The notes under the pieces: generated by a model
Database searches by the model: none
What the model was told of the DNA's origin: nothing
What the model saw: only the letters and a program-made list of their open reading frames with translations
Position numbers and translations under genes: made by a program
In this document: positions 1-11,299 of the stretch, one piece after another
How positions within the stretch are numbered: the stretch's first letter is position 1
Layout of the letters: every line of letters begins with the position of its first letter
Source: Dolomedes plantarius
Taxonomy: Eukaryota > Arthropoda > Arachnida > Araneae > Dolomedidae
NCBI GenBank assembly: GCA_907164885.2
Contig: OU015490.1
Span: 232,350,241-232,414,240 of the forward strand
DNA length: 64,000 bases
Direction of reading: 5' to 3'

Positions 1-342
1 AGACTAAAACAAAACCACACGCCTTCTCTCTCGCGTGGGCACAAGCACTCACTCCGACGTCCCCCTGAAGGGTGATGCGGCAGACACGACAATTACCATT
101 TGTCTTCATTTTCAGTTAATTTAATTATTATTGCGTCAGTTTAATGTAATCGATTTTAGTCAATTTAATTCATTAATGATAATTTTTAAAAGATTTAGTC
201 ATTCTTTCAAAACATCATTGTGAAATATACATAGCGAATAATGAGTAATACATTTTGTGCACTTTAGCATTTTTCTTGGTGATTCGGATATAGCGAACAA
301 AACCTTTGGTCCCTTGAAGTTCGTTATAACAGGGTTCGATTG
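1..342. mobile_element. Pogo-like MITE, left part cut by window edge or diverged
   Basis: The last ~230 bases closely match the MITE at 45186-45520, including the right terminus that reads GTTCGTTATAACAGGGTTCG just before a TA. The first ~100 bases do not match that copy. They may be extra internal sequence or flank. No coding potential is visible. The terminal pattern (CAGT-type ends, TA target) suggests a pogo/Tigger-derived non-autonomous element. Confidence 0.6.
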
Positions 343-1631
343 TATTAAAATGAGAAAGACCCATCTTTTGTACTTTTATTAGTCAGATCAGAAGGATATC
401 GCAAAAAAACTGTAAACTTTTAAAATATTGTTACTACTAATTAAGGCATTCGTATTTGGAGTCGCAACATGTGTGCAAAAGTAAGTAAAACTTAAATAAT
501 CGTTCCTCTGAAATTAAATAAAACAAAATATTAAGCATCAAAACAGCATTTTTGTAAGAAAACCATAACACTAACATAAATTGAAACCCCAAAAAATCAC
601 ATCTTTTCTTAAAATATCAGTATACACGAGATATGCATAGATTCCGAGTCGACTGACAACCCGAAATTCTTTAATTTTATAAGCTGAAATAGGTACTACT
701 GAAAGGCAAACGATAAGAATATCAGATTTATAGTGAGTATGTAAGTTATCAGCTGTTGCCACAGGTGCAATTTATATCGTAAAATATGCGCAAAAGCTGA
801 CTCAGTCTGTATAATGATAAAACTGAGTTCATTTTTTTCTGAAATTCAGTACAGCAAACACAGTGCACGTTGTTTGCAAAAATACGGTTCCCCACAAACA
901 AACAGACACCGAAAATTAAAACGATTTTTTGTTAACATTTTTGATATCAAATTGTTGATATTTTTAAGGTTATAGTGCTAATCAGGGACCATTTGATTTC
1001 CATTTTATTTTTTTTTTTACTCAAATTTTAGGCTAACACATTGATATTTGGCTCTTCCAGTGATAATTTCTTCTTCCATTAACAGAAATCTCAAATGAAC
1101 ATATCTCCAGACAAATCTTAAAGATGAATATACTACAAAATATAGTTTAAAACACTCATTCATAAACAAAAAAAAATCTCGGTATTCATATTTTTTCTGT
1201 TTTTAGCTATAAATTACCGTATATAGTGGTTAAACTAATACTCGTCACTATAATTTGTATGCTATAAACTATGCTTTCAACTACTTTTCTATGTATGCTT
1301 TAAACTATTTTTAAATTTTTTGTTTCTTATTGGGACATTTTTCCTTCAAATCTGGAAATTTTGAAATTTTTATATTTTATTACTACCGTAAGGCATTGTA
1401 AAAATTTAGGACAAACCAAAAAAACAGCGAGAAAATCGCTTATCGGTAAATTTTCTGTAAAACTATAACGTTTCTGTATAAAAAAGGACATAATCTATTC
1501 ATAATTTAAAAAAAAAAGAAGAATGAACAAACTTTCAGAGTAATATCTTAAAAACTAATAAAAGCGTGAGTCATATCTAAACAGATTTAATATCCATTTT
1601 TTATCATACTTCGCTTCCTAATCTTTGTTAG
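343..1631. other. Intron or 3' gene region, no recognisable feature
   Basis: AT-rich sequence with many short A and T runs and no convincing exon of the host gene on the minus strand. I looked for the exon that should follow 2796-2990 (the family segment leading to the bait region) and did not find one. It may lie left of the window. Confidence 0.5.
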
Positions 1632-2385
1632 GTAGAGTAAGGTGGTGGTCAGTTTGAAAAGGCAGCGAGCCAGTGATCTAAACGTCTCTGGTTCGATGCC
1701 GATCGTTGACAAATCCACCGCCATGTTGTAGGGTTCGCGTGTTGCTCAGATGCAAATTTCTGGTAGCAGCGCTGTACATGCCAGCCAAAGTGAGTTCGGC
1801 GCAGGTGTTTGATCTATTTAAAGGGCACACGCTGAGTTGACAGAAGCCCAAGACTGGAGTAGCGATATGAGAGAGAGCCGAGGCAAGCTTGATGGATGGT
1901 GATAGCGGTGTTTAACTGATAGAGCGTGTATTGGTATTTAGCCGAGGTAGCTGCACGACTTCGAGAATTAGCTCAGAGCCGAGGTTTACGGGTATTATTA
2001 GTGAATGCATACTCTGCCTGAAGGATTCATTGCGACCTTTAGTTTCTTAGTACCGCGGGTTGCGGTACTGTTGTGTATTATTTTGGAAGCCCCAAGTCTG
2101 TCTATGTTGGTCTGCCTCTACGTAGAGAATAAAGGAGTTATTCTGAAGTTATCCCTCGTACTTTATAATATGCCTGGACCGTTAGAGATATAAAAAAAAA
2201 GGAATCACACAAAAAAAAGGAAGAACCACATAATGTTCATTAATGGTGGCTGAAGCACGTAAAATATGTCGTGACTGCAATGTCCTCCAAGTTCGCAAAT
2301 TTACCCCTCGTAGTGCGGGGTCAATCGTCCCGGTCTCATCACTTGACTCGGTACAAAATTACGAGGCCGGCCCATAGAGAACGGG
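1632..2385 (+). repeat. tRNA-derived SINE, interrupted by a later insertion
   Basis: The head (about 1632-1727) has a tRNA-like promoter with a B-box-type GGTTCGATGCC near 1690. The body resumes at about 2242-2385 with the same text (TGCAATGTCCTCCAAG, CACTTGACTCGG) found in the intact minus-strand copy at 39305-39668. The two halves join smoothly if 1728-2241 is removed, so the middle is a later insertion. Confidence 0.7.
1728..2241 (+). mobile_element. Insertion in SINE, probable solo LTR
   Basis: About 510 bases interrupt the SINE. The block starts near TGTTGTAGGGTTCGCG, ends near ATAATGTTCA, and contains AATAAA near 2130 followed by a T-rich and then A-rich tail. ATGTT occurs at both junctions and could be a 5-bp target duplication. 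A single LTR left by recombination would fit. No internal retrotransposon genes are present, so the class is not settled. Confidence 0.4.
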
Positions 2386-2505
2386 GGGTAATGCTGGTCC
2401 ACCTATAAGGTGCTCCCAGAAAAGTGGCCAGCAAAACCGCGGAGTCATATGGCGGTAAGGATAATGTCCAAAAAACCGTCTGCCGCATTGTAAAAAAAAA
2501 AGTTA
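2386..2505 (+). repeat. 3' end of a second SINE family
   Basis: The text GTAATGCTGGTCCACCTATA and a CTGCCGCATTGT plus A-run end resemble the tail of the SINE at 31863-32110 (GTAATGCTGTCCGCCTATAT, CTCCGCATTGG, A-run). Only the tail is recognisable. Confidence 0.4.
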
Positions 2506-2795
2506 TTTTATATGGTAATAAAAATGTCATTAAAAATATATTTAAGTTCACACATGATACTCCTCACTATACTTAGGAGTTATTAATTACTGTATTTGAA
2601 TTATCTGCTTGTATAAAGTGCCTATATGTCCAAATAATTTAGTACAAAATTAAAATTCCTCTGTGCAATATTAAAATAACCCTTAATGCTCCGTAGTCAG
2701 TGATAAGTGGTTGAGCCATCCTGATACGGATGATCTAATTATGAAATAAACTCTACATATCATCGACGTACGAAATAAATTAGGGAATACTTTAC

Positions 2796-2990
2796 CTCTG
2801 CTGAAGGATTGCATACTTTTTCCACGTCAATTTTCAAAGAGTCCACTACGAGGTCGTTTCCATGGTGTGCAAATACGATTACTCTGAAGTTGGGTACCAT
2901 ATCGAAAGTGATCGGAAACTCCATTCTATGCACTTTGAATTCACCTGAGGGAAATTTATCAATTCTTTGAATCTTTCCTCTGGCCATCAC
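2796..2990 (-). CDS. Alpha-2-macroglobulin/TEP-family exon (MG5 part)
   Basis: Last recognised exon of the host gene. Reading leftward, the acceptor AG is at 2991-2992 and the donor GTAAAG begins at 2795. The exon is 195 nt, phase 0 at both ends, with no stop. It begins VMARGKIQRIDKFPSG and continues with FPITFDMVPNFRVIVF and VVDSLKIDVEKVC. These are hallmark segments of macroglobulin domain 5 in A2M, CD109 and TEP proteins: the xARGxI strand, then the 'MVPxxRxxVY' and 'DSxxxDVExxC' strands. Family members are secreted or GPI-anchored protease traps or complement-like opsonins. Which subtype this is cannot be told without the bait and thioester exons. Confidence 0.9.
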
Positions 2991-3035
2991 CTATTTAAAA
3001 AGATATAAAATGAATGAATATACAAGGCTTGTTGA

Positions 3036-3118
3036 AAAAATGAATAATTACAAGATAAAAAGAACTTTTTATATACCATGTTTTTAAATTTTCTATTGAA
3101 TCATATAAACAATCCTAT
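3036..3118. repeat. Dispersed repeat shared with 37196-37270 (inverted)
   Basis: About 75 bases here are the near-exact reverse complement of 37196-37270 (shared core TATATGATTCAA, AAAATTTAAAAAC, AAAAAGTTCTTTTTATCTTG). The class is unknown. It sits in the intron just upstream of exon 2796-2990. Confidence 0.6.
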
Positions 3119-3186
3119 GTACTAATAAATACTTTTTTAATTTTTTTTGATGAATTATCCCATCATCTTGAAGGAAAATGATCAAA

Positions 3187-3600
3187 TCTATACTAATATA
3201 TAAAGAGAGAGAGTGTATTTTGTATGTGGAGGATAATCTCCGGAACCACTGCACCTATATGAAAATTCTTTCACTATTTAAAAAGGTACGTTATTCCAGA
3301 GGGACATAGGCTATATGTTATGTATATCTGATCAGTAGAAAGAAAGTTAGGGGTCTAAATGTTGAGCTGATGCTTCACCTTTACAACTTTTCCTTTGTCA
3401 ACCATAGTCAAGTAATCATAGCAACACATCAAATGATATTTCCATTTATTATCAGTAAAACATTTAACATTTGAATTTTCTTTGTCAACAATAGTCAAGT
3501 AACCATAGCAACACATCAAACTAATTTTCATTTATTACCAGTAAAACATTTAATATTTTAAAGATTCAAGTGAAGGAGGTATTAATAAATACAAAAAGGA
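3187..3600 (+). mobile_element. Helitron 5' end fragment
   Basis: Begins A|TC at 3186/3187 with TCTATACTAATATATAAAG, then text like GGATAATCTCCGGAACCACTG, AAAATTCTTTCACT and GGACATAGGCTATAT. This is the conserved 5' region of many animal Helitrons. A direct repeat of about 85 bp follows (about 3388-3475 and 3479-3560, both with GTCAACxATAGTCAAGTAA). No 3' hairpin with a CTRR end was recognised, so the fragment is probably truncated. Confidence 0.65.
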
Positions 3601-4242
3601 TTTTTTAAATTGGCAACATTTAAGGGTTTATTGAAGAAAATTACATTTGGAACTACGCTTTTTATTGGACATTTAAGGTAAAAAAAGATTTACAATCTAT
3701 TGGCTATCAACTGGAAATTTATTGGTATAATATTATAGAACTTATTTAACTTATAAACTTTATGTTTAGAATTTATGTACAATTTTATGTACAATTTATG
3801 TAAATCAAACTAGAATTATTGAACTTTATTCAAAAATCAGTGTGTTTCATTGAAACTGTGAAAATTATTGATTATTTCGAATAGGCCTATGTTTGTCCCT
3901 TTATAAGTGAAAAAGTATTGCTTCAATTGAACAGAAATTTTGTGTAGATATAGTTGTTATTTCAGATTAAAACAAAAGCACATTATTTTTTGAAAATCGG
4001 GCCCCGGAGTATTTTCAGTTAATGTTTTATAATGATTTTGCCCCTAAAAGTTGCTTATTTCGACATCTTCCGGGGCTGTCCTTGCTGACAGAAAGACTAT
4101 GGGGCCGAATCGTACCAAAATCGGCACGCGGGTGGCCCTGGACACGATTCAGTGCCTGACGTAGTCGGATTTTTGAATTTTTAATTAAAAAAATGTTATT
4201 AAATGTTTTATTCTATTTTTATCGAAAATCTGACTTTTTTAT
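3601..4242. other. Intron sequence without recognised feature
   Basis: AT-rich, with a short GC-rich patch at about 4000-4165 (GGGCCCCGGAGTATTTTC, then CATCTTCCGGGGCTG as a weak inverted partner). No coding signal. Possibly Helitron interior or a relic of unknown class. Confidence 0.4.
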
Positions 4243-5583
4243 ATTCATTCATTCATTCCTCAATAGCTCGACAGTCCTGGTTGGACCCTGGCTTTCTCAA
4301 GAAGACGGAATCAGTCCTTCCTTCTGTGCGCCACAGATTTCCAGTCTCTGACATTGATTGAGACAAACTCACTTTGGAGGCAGTCCGCCCACCTCAATCT
4401 GGGTCTGACTCTTCTTCTGACTCCTGTTGGCTTCGCCAGAAATATTCTTCTCGTCGTTCGGTCATCATTCATTCTTAAAATGTGTCCGGCCCATTTCATG
4501 CGTTGGATTTTATGATAGTTCAGAATGTCCGGTTCTCTGAATAACCCATAAAGTTCAGAGTTCTTCTCAAAACTCCGTTATCACAAAAGCCAACAAAGAC
4601 GGATCGGAGAATCTTCCTCTCAAAAATTGCGAGGTTCTCTCATCAGCCTGGGACAAAGTCCACGTCTCAGATGCATACATGAGAACCGTCTTGATTAACC
4701 TTTTGTGTATCAACAACTTGGTGTTCCTTTTAATGTTGTCAGATTTCAGAAATTTTCTTAGACCATAAAAGCATCTGTTGGCCGCAGTTATTCTCTTCCT
4801 TACTTCTGGGGGCAAGAGATTTTCGGAGTTGATTTCAAAGCCAAGGTAGGTGAAGGAGTTCACCTTTTCAAATTTGTATTCTCCAATCTCGATGTACATG
4901 GAGGTATCAGGGTAGGTAATAAATTGCATATACTTAGTTTTACTCTGATTAATTGATAGGTTCATTTTCTTAGACTCTCTTTTAAGATACAGCAACGCTT
5001 GCTTGAGGTCTTTGGAGGTTCTTGATATGATATCAATATCATCAGCGTAAGCAATAATTTGAACAGATTTCGAAAAAATAGTTCCTCTTGTGATTTTTTA
5101 TTCTCTTACTATTTTCTCAAGAGCAAGGTTCAAAACAAGGCATGCTAACGCATCACCCTGCTTAACTCCATTTTTTTTATTTCAACAGGTTCGGATAAAC
5201 TTCCTTGGATCTTGACTCTCCTTTTAGCGTCAATTAATGTGAGGGATATTAGTTTCACAAAGTTTGTCAGGAATGTTGAGCTGTCTCAAAGCGTCGATAA
5301 GCGGTTCTCTATTAATGCTATCGTACGCCGTTTTAAAATCAATAAAAAGATGGGGCGTATGGAATTCTTTGTCTTTTATAGGATTTGCCGTAGATTAAAT
5401 ATTTGCTCAATTGTGGATCTATCCCTTTGAAATCCACACTGGTAGTCGCCAATGATGTTTTCGGCATTTACAGACAGTCTTTAAAAAAGTATATTTGAAA
5501 AAATCATATATGTAGTGCACAGGAGGCTAATTCCTCTAAAGTTGGAGCAGTCGTTGACATCTCCTTTTTTATGTATGGGACAG
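4243..5583 (-). pseudogene. 5'-truncated non-LTR retrotransposon (LINE) reverse transcriptase
   Basis: Reading the minus strand from 5583 to 4290 gives a fragmented RT. First comes a PIHKKGD / NFRGISLL segment, then GDYQCGFQ, then GVKQGDALACLVLNLALEK (near 5150), then the catalytic AYADDIDIIS (about 5035-5065, YADD intact), a thumb region ending in SETWTLSQADE, and an AGHILRM / RPRLRWADCLQ C-terminal tail. Several stops and frameshifts break it, for example near 5480 and 5100 and around 4500-4567. The left end carries a (TGAA)n-type tail (ATTCATTCATTCATTCC at 4243-4259, plus-strand view), typical of RTE/BovB-like LINEs. The 5' endonuclease is missing, as expected after incomplete target-primed integration. 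It lies inside the host intron in the same orientation. The exact clade (RTE versus a related one) is uncertain. Confidence 0.8.
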
Positions 5584-5600
5584 ATTGCTTTTTTATATTA

Positions 5601-6150
5601 TCTATATAATGTATATACAACAGTTCCGTGACTGACTGACAGACAGATAATGCACAGACCAAACCGCTGGACCAAAAGGGCTGAAATTTTGCATGGCCAT
5701 TAATCTTATAGTGTAGGGATGCATTAAGAAAGATTTTTGAAAAATTCTTCATAAATATTTTAAATTAAATTTTTAAGCTGTTTTTGTAGCTTTTTTTAAG
5801 ACTCCATTTAAAATAATACTGTGAGGGTTATAAAATTTACATCACGAGAAATATCATAAAAATTCCTTTAAAATGAAATCTTTTTCGAATCTTTACCTCC
5901 ATTTTCTGATTTTTGGTGAATATATAAAGATTAATTTTTAGAATTTAATGTATTAAATGCTGATCACGTGGTTTTTTTTCTTTTTGTGATACTCTAAATT
6001 AATTTTGCGTCACGTGCATAGCAACGAAATAAATCGACAAAAAATATTAAATTATAATAAAATTTAAAATTTAACCACTAGGCTAATTGAAGTGGAATTT
6101 TTTAAAGATTTTAGTTTAAATTAGTATGTTTTATGGATGTTAAATTAAAC
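5601..6150 (+). mobile_element. Helitron-like family B, truncated copy
   Basis: Starts TCTATATAATGTATATACAA followed by CAGTTCCGTGACTGACTGAC and the 'CACAGACCAAACCGCTGGAC' block. The body matches 42358-44546 (plus) and 39895-41827 (minus), including the 'CACGTG...TTGCGTCACGTGCATAGCAACGAAA' region. No coding sequence. The 3' hairpin end is missing. Confidence 0.6.
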
Positions 6151-6290
6151 CTATATATAAAACAGTTCTGTGACTGATTGAGAGACCTCACACAGACCAA
6201 ACCGCTGAATCGAAAGGCTGAAATTTTGACAGTGCATTCCTATAATGACATGGATATCTCATAAGAAAGGATTTTTTGAAATTTCAAACC
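6151..6290 (+). mobile_element. Helitron-like family B, second 5' end fragment
   Basis: A further copy of the 5' terminal text (CTATATATAAAACAGTTCTG, then CACACAGACCAAACCGCTGA) begins here, abutting the previous copy. It stops after about 140 bases. Confidence 0.55.
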
Positions 6291-6560
6291 TAAGGGGGTA
6301 TAATAGGACACTCCAATACGTTTGTGTGGAGAATCGTATGCTCTGCGACTATTCTCGGCGTATCTTCTTTGTGCCGATGGACGTGTGTTCGCCGAGTCCC
6401 AAAATGTAAATGGCGAACATTTAAATTCGATGATCCTTGGATCAGTGGTCGTGTTCGAATGCAGAAATAAACATTAATAACTCTAACTGATGCCTCTTCA
6501 ATGTTTACTGGAAAACTTCTTGTTACACCACCGGTTGACCATGACTGCCATAAATTGTAA
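6290..6560 (+). repeat. Possible Ty3/gypsy LTR fragment
   Basis: The text TTGGATCAGTGGT followed by GAAATAAACAT (AATAAA near 6468) resembles the putative gypsy LTR at 62000-62335 in sequence and spacing. The block ends TTCTTGTTACACCACC, and the right-edge LTR ends with similar text. No flanking internal genes. Confidence 0.35.
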
Positions 6561-6585
6561 TAGGACGGGTGTAATAATACACTCG

Positions 6586-6588
<3 letters not shown>

Positions 6589-6684
<96 letters not shown>

Positions 6685-6685
6685 T

Positions 6686-6716
<31 letters not shown>

Positions 6717-6717
6717 C

Positions 6718-6747
<30 letters not shown>
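6589..6747. repeat. (TA)n microsatellite
   Basis: About 160 bases of nearly pure TA with a few CA/AA interruptions, abutting the left end of a Tc1-like element. Its tyrosine-isoleucine open frames are artefacts. Confidence 0.95.
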
Positions 6748-6748
<1 letters not shown>

Positions 6749-8300
6749 CTGCTCAAAACAATTAGGGGAGCACATGGTTTTAACGAAATTACGCAAATAC
6801 TTACACCGATAAGTAACATAAATTAAATCATCCATAATTTAAAGCCTAGCAGCAAATGGAAAAAGGTAACTTCATGTGTAAATCAAAGTTCATGACGTCA
6901 AAAACTAGAAAAAGAACATAAGGGCGGAAATAGGGATGTTGCAGAAACGTCTGTTTCACTGCCTTAACTGCGAAATTCTATTGCTCAGTTATTCTTTTTG
7001 AGAAAAGGTGACTTGAAAATGTGTCAACAACGTGATTTACCGGAATCCATGACATGGCGTATTATATTCATACTTGAATCCGGGTGAACACAACGTAGTG
7101 TTGAGGACGCTGTTGGAGTCGCCAGAAGGGCCGTTGCAAGGCTGTAGAACCGATTCCAAGAAACAGGGAATGTTAGACGTCGACGAGCGCAAGGTCGGCC
7201 ACGCGCCACTACAGCAACTGATGACCGGTATATACTGTTAACAGCTCCTCGAAACAGAACAGACAATGCTACTCAGCTTCAAAGACAGTTGCTCTTGGCA
7301 ACAGGACGAAGGGTGTCCAGCCAAACAGTACGTAATGGACTACATCAGGGAGGTCTTTATGCACGTAGGCCAGTGGTCTGCATTCCGTTCACCTCACGCC
7401 ACCGTGTGGCCCGAAGAAGATGGCTGCTGAACATCGAGATTGGGAGCAACATGATTGGAGCCGAGTTCTGTTTACAGACAAGTCCCGATTCAGTCTGGAG
7501 TGTGATACTCGCCGTGTTTTGGTTTGGAGGGAAAGGGGAACTCGAAATAACCCCACATTCGTTCGTGAAAGGTCACAATACAGACGAGCTGGTTTTATGG
7601 TATGGGGTGGAATCAGCATAGGTGAACATACGGACCTGCATATCATGCAGAATAGTACTTTGACGGCCCGAAGGTATGCAGACAAGATACTGAGACCTCA
7701 AGTCATACCTTATGCTGCAGCCATTGGAGATTCCTTTGTTTTCCAGCATGATAATTCCAGACCGCATACAGCTCGTCTTGTAGGGAACATGCTTGAAGCT
7801 GAAACAATACAGCGTATGGAATGGCCAGCGTGCTCTCCTGACCTGAATTCAATCGAGCAAGTTTGGGACATGCTCGGACGACGCATTGCTGCGAGACCAA
7901 GGCATCCTTTTAATCTACGAAACTTGGAGATTGCACTTCTTGAGGAGTGGAACAGTATTCTCCAAAGTCTTATCGATAACATCATCGCATACATGGAAAA
8001 CAGGTGTGCAGAATTCTTAGCTGTTCGTAGAGACCACACGCCATATTAAAAATCTTGAGTAATTTTTAAACGATACTTTTTTTATCGCTTACATGTAACC
8101 AAATTGTTGCCCTAAATCATCTTTTCATGCTTTTTCCATATTTTTAAAGAATTAAAGCTTAATTACAAATTTTTTTTACGTCTTTTTTTTCTGTATTGCG
8201 CATTGATACGCGTGTACTATCCATTTTATGCCAGTACGTGGCTGTCTCGCACGGTTTTCTTAACTTCTTTGCTTGCTCCCCTAATTTTTTTGAGCAGTGT
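6748..8300 (+). mobile_element. Tc1-like DNA transposon (DD34E type), full length but dead
   Basis: Terminal inverted repeats: the left end ACTGCTCAAAACAATTAGGG pairs with the right end at about 8274-8299 (revcomp CACTGCTCAAAAAAATTAGG). The element is about 1.55 kb and flanked by TA on both sides, inside long TA arrays (6589-6747 and 8301-8432). It carries one transposase reading frame on the plus strand, broken by stops and a frameshift (7019-8049). Confidence 0.9.
7019..8049 (+). pseudogene. Tc1-like transposase pseudogene
   Basis: Begins MCQQRDLPESMTWRII at the ATG at 7019. The N-terminal paired/HTH region runs in one frame, with stops TGA at 7085 and TAG at 7145. Around 7417-7420 the frame shifts, and the catalytic half then runs open to TAA at 8049. 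The DD34E triad is present: D in FTDKSRFSL, D in FQHDNSRPHTA, and E in DLNSIEQVWD. Intact it would be about 340 residues, a normal length for Tc1 transposases, cutting and pasting at TA sites in the nucleus. As written it cannot make a full protein. Confidence 0.9.
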
Positions 8301-8352
8301 ATATATATAAACGTATATATACGTATATATACGGATATATACATATATATAC

Positions 8353-8432
<80 letters not shown>
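8301..8432. repeat. (TA)n microsatellite
   Basis: TA array with CGTA and CATA variants, abutting the right end of the Tc1-like element and running up to the Penelope-like element. Confidence 0.95.
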
Positions 8433-8434
<2 letters not shown>

Positions 8435-8469
8435 ACAATTTATATATTTGTAAGCTAAAAACACTATTT

Positions 8470-10600
8470 ATGTACGGCTTAAACAATAGACTTAACGGGG
8501 AAGGGCCGGTGGATTTGGTTACTAACTGCGTTTATAAAAAATTCATGGTTATTGAACGGTTTAATTATAAACATACTAATTACAGGGGTAAAAGAGGAAA
8601 GGGTAGTAATAGTTCGAAAACAAAATTGAAACTTGATGATCTGCAAAAAATTTGTAATTTATTTATTGATTTTAAAAACATTAAAATAATTAAACCCTAT
8701 TACGTTCAATCAAAAAAATTCTGGCTTAAGGTGGTAAATTTAACATCATTTATCTTCAATTAAATTTGTTTCGAGGTTTACATCAGCTTGTATTTAATTT
8801 TAGATCTAATTAAATACAAGCTTAACTTGACAAATTTGGATGTTAAGTGGGGAAGGGATGTAGGTGTAGAGTGCTGTACCATAAATTTTCTGGATAAAGA
8901 TTTTGAGCATTTAAAACTACCTATTATAGTACACAAAAATTCTAAATTACTACCAACCAAGGATTATGGGAAAATCGCCATTGCTTTTAAATATCGAAAA
9001 ACCTTAAGGGATCTAATCTGTAACTGCAACTTTTATAGTCATAACTTAGACAAAATTTCTAATACTGATTGTAATCGTTATATTGAGGAGTTTAAAAACT
9101 TTGTTAATCCTGCTTTAGGGCATATTGTAACTGGGGATCTTAATAGTGTTAAAGATGTGATAGGTTGAGTGAACTTTTAAGTAAAATTTCAACGTTTAGG
9201 CTAAGAAATAAGGTAAACTTAAAGCAAATTATAAGTTCTATCACTATAGATTTAGATTATTTTATAGTAAAATTATCAAGGAAGTATAATTGGCCTATCG
9301 AAGGTTACATGGAGTGGAAGGTACGCGTTTTACAGGATGTGAAGGGGAATTATGAAGAGTTTGGTATAAAAAAACAAGCGGGGTTTCTTTTTAAACATAG
9401 ATCTGTACAGAAAAATTAAAGAGTTAAAAAATAAGTTAATTATAACGGTTGTTGATAAGTCTGCCAATAACTTTGGTTTTGCACTTGACAATCCGCCTTT
9501 TTTTTCCAAATAAAGCCATAGGTTAAAAAAAAAAAAAAAAAACTTTGGTTTTATGTGTAAGGATTATTTCAAGCAATTAATTTCTAGGGAGTACACCTCA
9601 AACAATACCTATCAAAAAAGTAACTTTACCAAGAAAGAAATAGATAATAGGATTTTAGCCTTTAGCAAAAAAATTAAGTTTAAGATTAATAGCCTACAAT
9701 ACTCTTACCTTTTTCCCACCATTAAATTCCATAAAGTACCTACTAAATTTACGTTTCTTAAGTGTAGTACGAATTGTTATAACACTTTGTTTAGTAAAAA
9801 GTTTTTTAGCTATTTAAAAATCATTTTAAATAAAATCAGGGTTACCGAAAATAGCTTTATTATAAATAATAACCAGGATGTTCTACAATTTTTAAAGAGT
9901 AAGAATATAGATAGCATACACACGTTTGATTCTGAAAACCTTTTTACTCGGATTCCCATGATAATTTAATGAATATCTGCTTAGAAATTTATGAGGCCTA
10001 TCTGGATAGAACTTTAATCTTAAAATATGACTGGATTGATTTATGTAAATTTAATATTTTTGAAAACTACCTCTTTACTGGTTTGAGTTCCTTTGAACAG
10101 ATAAAGGGTATACCTATGGGAAATAGCTTTTCTAGCGCCTTTGCTAATATTTTCTTGCATTCTTACGAAACTAAATTTCTTAACTCAAATAATTTTAGCG
10201 GATTTAGGTATATTGATGACCTTATAATTTTTAAATGTAACGATTTGGAATTTCTTAATCAAATCTACCCAAAGAAACTAACTTTAAACAGGACTAATGA
10301 TAATTATCATTTTGCGACTTATCTAGATTTAAAATTTAAAATTCAAAATAGCGTATTAAAAATTGGGATATATGATAAAAGATTAGATTTTAACTTTACT
10401 AATTTATCACATTTACTAATTTCCATAGCAACTTGAACTATAAAATTTATTATAATATCTTTTATTCACAACTATACAGAGTAAAAAACATATGTAACAA
10501 CGCTGATGATTTTTTTGGAGAAAGTAAGAACAATTTCTCTAAAAATTTCGACAATTTAAAAGTTTTTAAAAAATGGCATTTAGACTCAGGTATATTTTAA
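8470..10600 (+). pseudogene. Penelope-like reverse transcriptase, multiply broken
   Basis: Five consecutive reading-frame segments (8470-8763, 8788-9168, 9165-9419, 9553-9969, 9969-10436) plus a shifted tail to about 10600 together read as one RT polyprotein. The order of motifs is: an N-terminal Lys-rich region; PTIKFHKVP near 9715; HTFDSENLFTRIP near 9920; KGIPMGNSFSSAFANIFLHS near 10105-10165; catalytic RYIDDLIIF near 10207-10233 (YxDD intact); LDLKFKIQN; and GIYDKRLDFNF. The 'GIPMG...ANxFL...RYIDDL...YDKRxDFNF' order is that of Penelope-like and related RTs, not of LINEs or LTR elements. Frames shift near 8770, 9168, 9395, 9969 and 10425. A 60-nt retroposed insert at 9481-9540 interrupts it precisely. 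Confidence 0.75.
9481..9540 (+). mobile_element. Tiny retroposed transcript 3' end with poly(A) and 12-bp TSD
   Basis: The 12-mer AACTTTGGTTTT at 9469-9480 is repeated exactly at 9541-9552. Between them lie 44 bases of unrelated sequence with the polyadenylation signal AATAAA (9509-9514) 10 nt before a run of 16 A (9525-9540; 18 counting the A pair shared with the repeat). Removing insert plus one repeat restores the RT frame (NNFGF then MCKDYF). This is the signature of LINE-type retroposition of the extreme 3' end of a polyadenylated RNA. The source gene is not recognised. Confidence 0.85.
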
Positions 10601-11106
10601 AGACGTTTAGGATAGGGTTTCAGTTTTCATTTGTGTAAACTTCATTCGAGTGTAGAGCTGGGGTTTTGCTACAGTGACGTAATTAATAGGGTAAAATTGG
10701 CTGTTGTTTCGGCATAACAGTCACCTACGGTATTAGGGTATGTATGCATCTCTGGCTTTTCATTAGGATTGTATGTGCACTTGCATGTATGGTGCGTTGA
10801 TCCCTTACTGTAAGTTGTCTGTGTCTTTTCATTTTCTTTTTGACTAAATGTTTCAATGGGGACCTCGGGGCCTTGGGATGTCTTCTGGTTAAACCTGCAT
10901 CCTATTCAGAAAGATCCCTTGAGGTAACTGATTTGATTAGGCTCCCTGATGACGAGACCTGTCGGTTACCTCGAATTCTGGTTCAGTTCCGGCACTACTA
11001 CAGAATCTTGCCTCTGGTGCATGGAGCCCTGAGTGTTTGATTTCTGTTTCATTTTTGTGTGCAATCTTCTTGTAATTATATAGCTCTGTTGGTTTATTTA
11101 TTTTAG

Positions 11107-11276
<170 letters not shown>

Positions 11277-11299
11277 ACTGTCCACCGGTATTTTTTTAT

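Larger units (their letters stand above)
8458..11106 (+). mobile_element. Penelope-like retroelement (copy 1)
   Basis: About 2.6 kb containing an RT reading frame in pieces and a ~500-bp 3' untranslated region. The 3' region (from about 10610, with GGGGTTTTGCTACAGTGACG and CTGATGACGAGACCTGTCGG) recurs inverted at 58978-59520, directly after the same RT, so the two form one element family. The 3' end runs into a TA array, as at the other copy. No GIY-YIG endonuclease motif was seen downstream of the RT. Confidence 0.75.

Noticed and set aside
571..762. Open frame as a possible next host exon downstream of 2796-2990
   Set aside because: It has no resemblance to the A2M family segment expected there and no convincing splice sites in phase.
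6290..6835. Long tyrosine-isoleucine open frames over TA arrays (also at 8159-8486, 10937-11539, 60274-60726)
   Set aside because: These are translations of (TA)n microsatellites (TAT-ATA codons) on both strands and have no coding meaning.
6749..8300. Active Tc1 transposon
   Set aside because: All three catalytic residues are present, but two stops and one frameshift prevent a full transposase.
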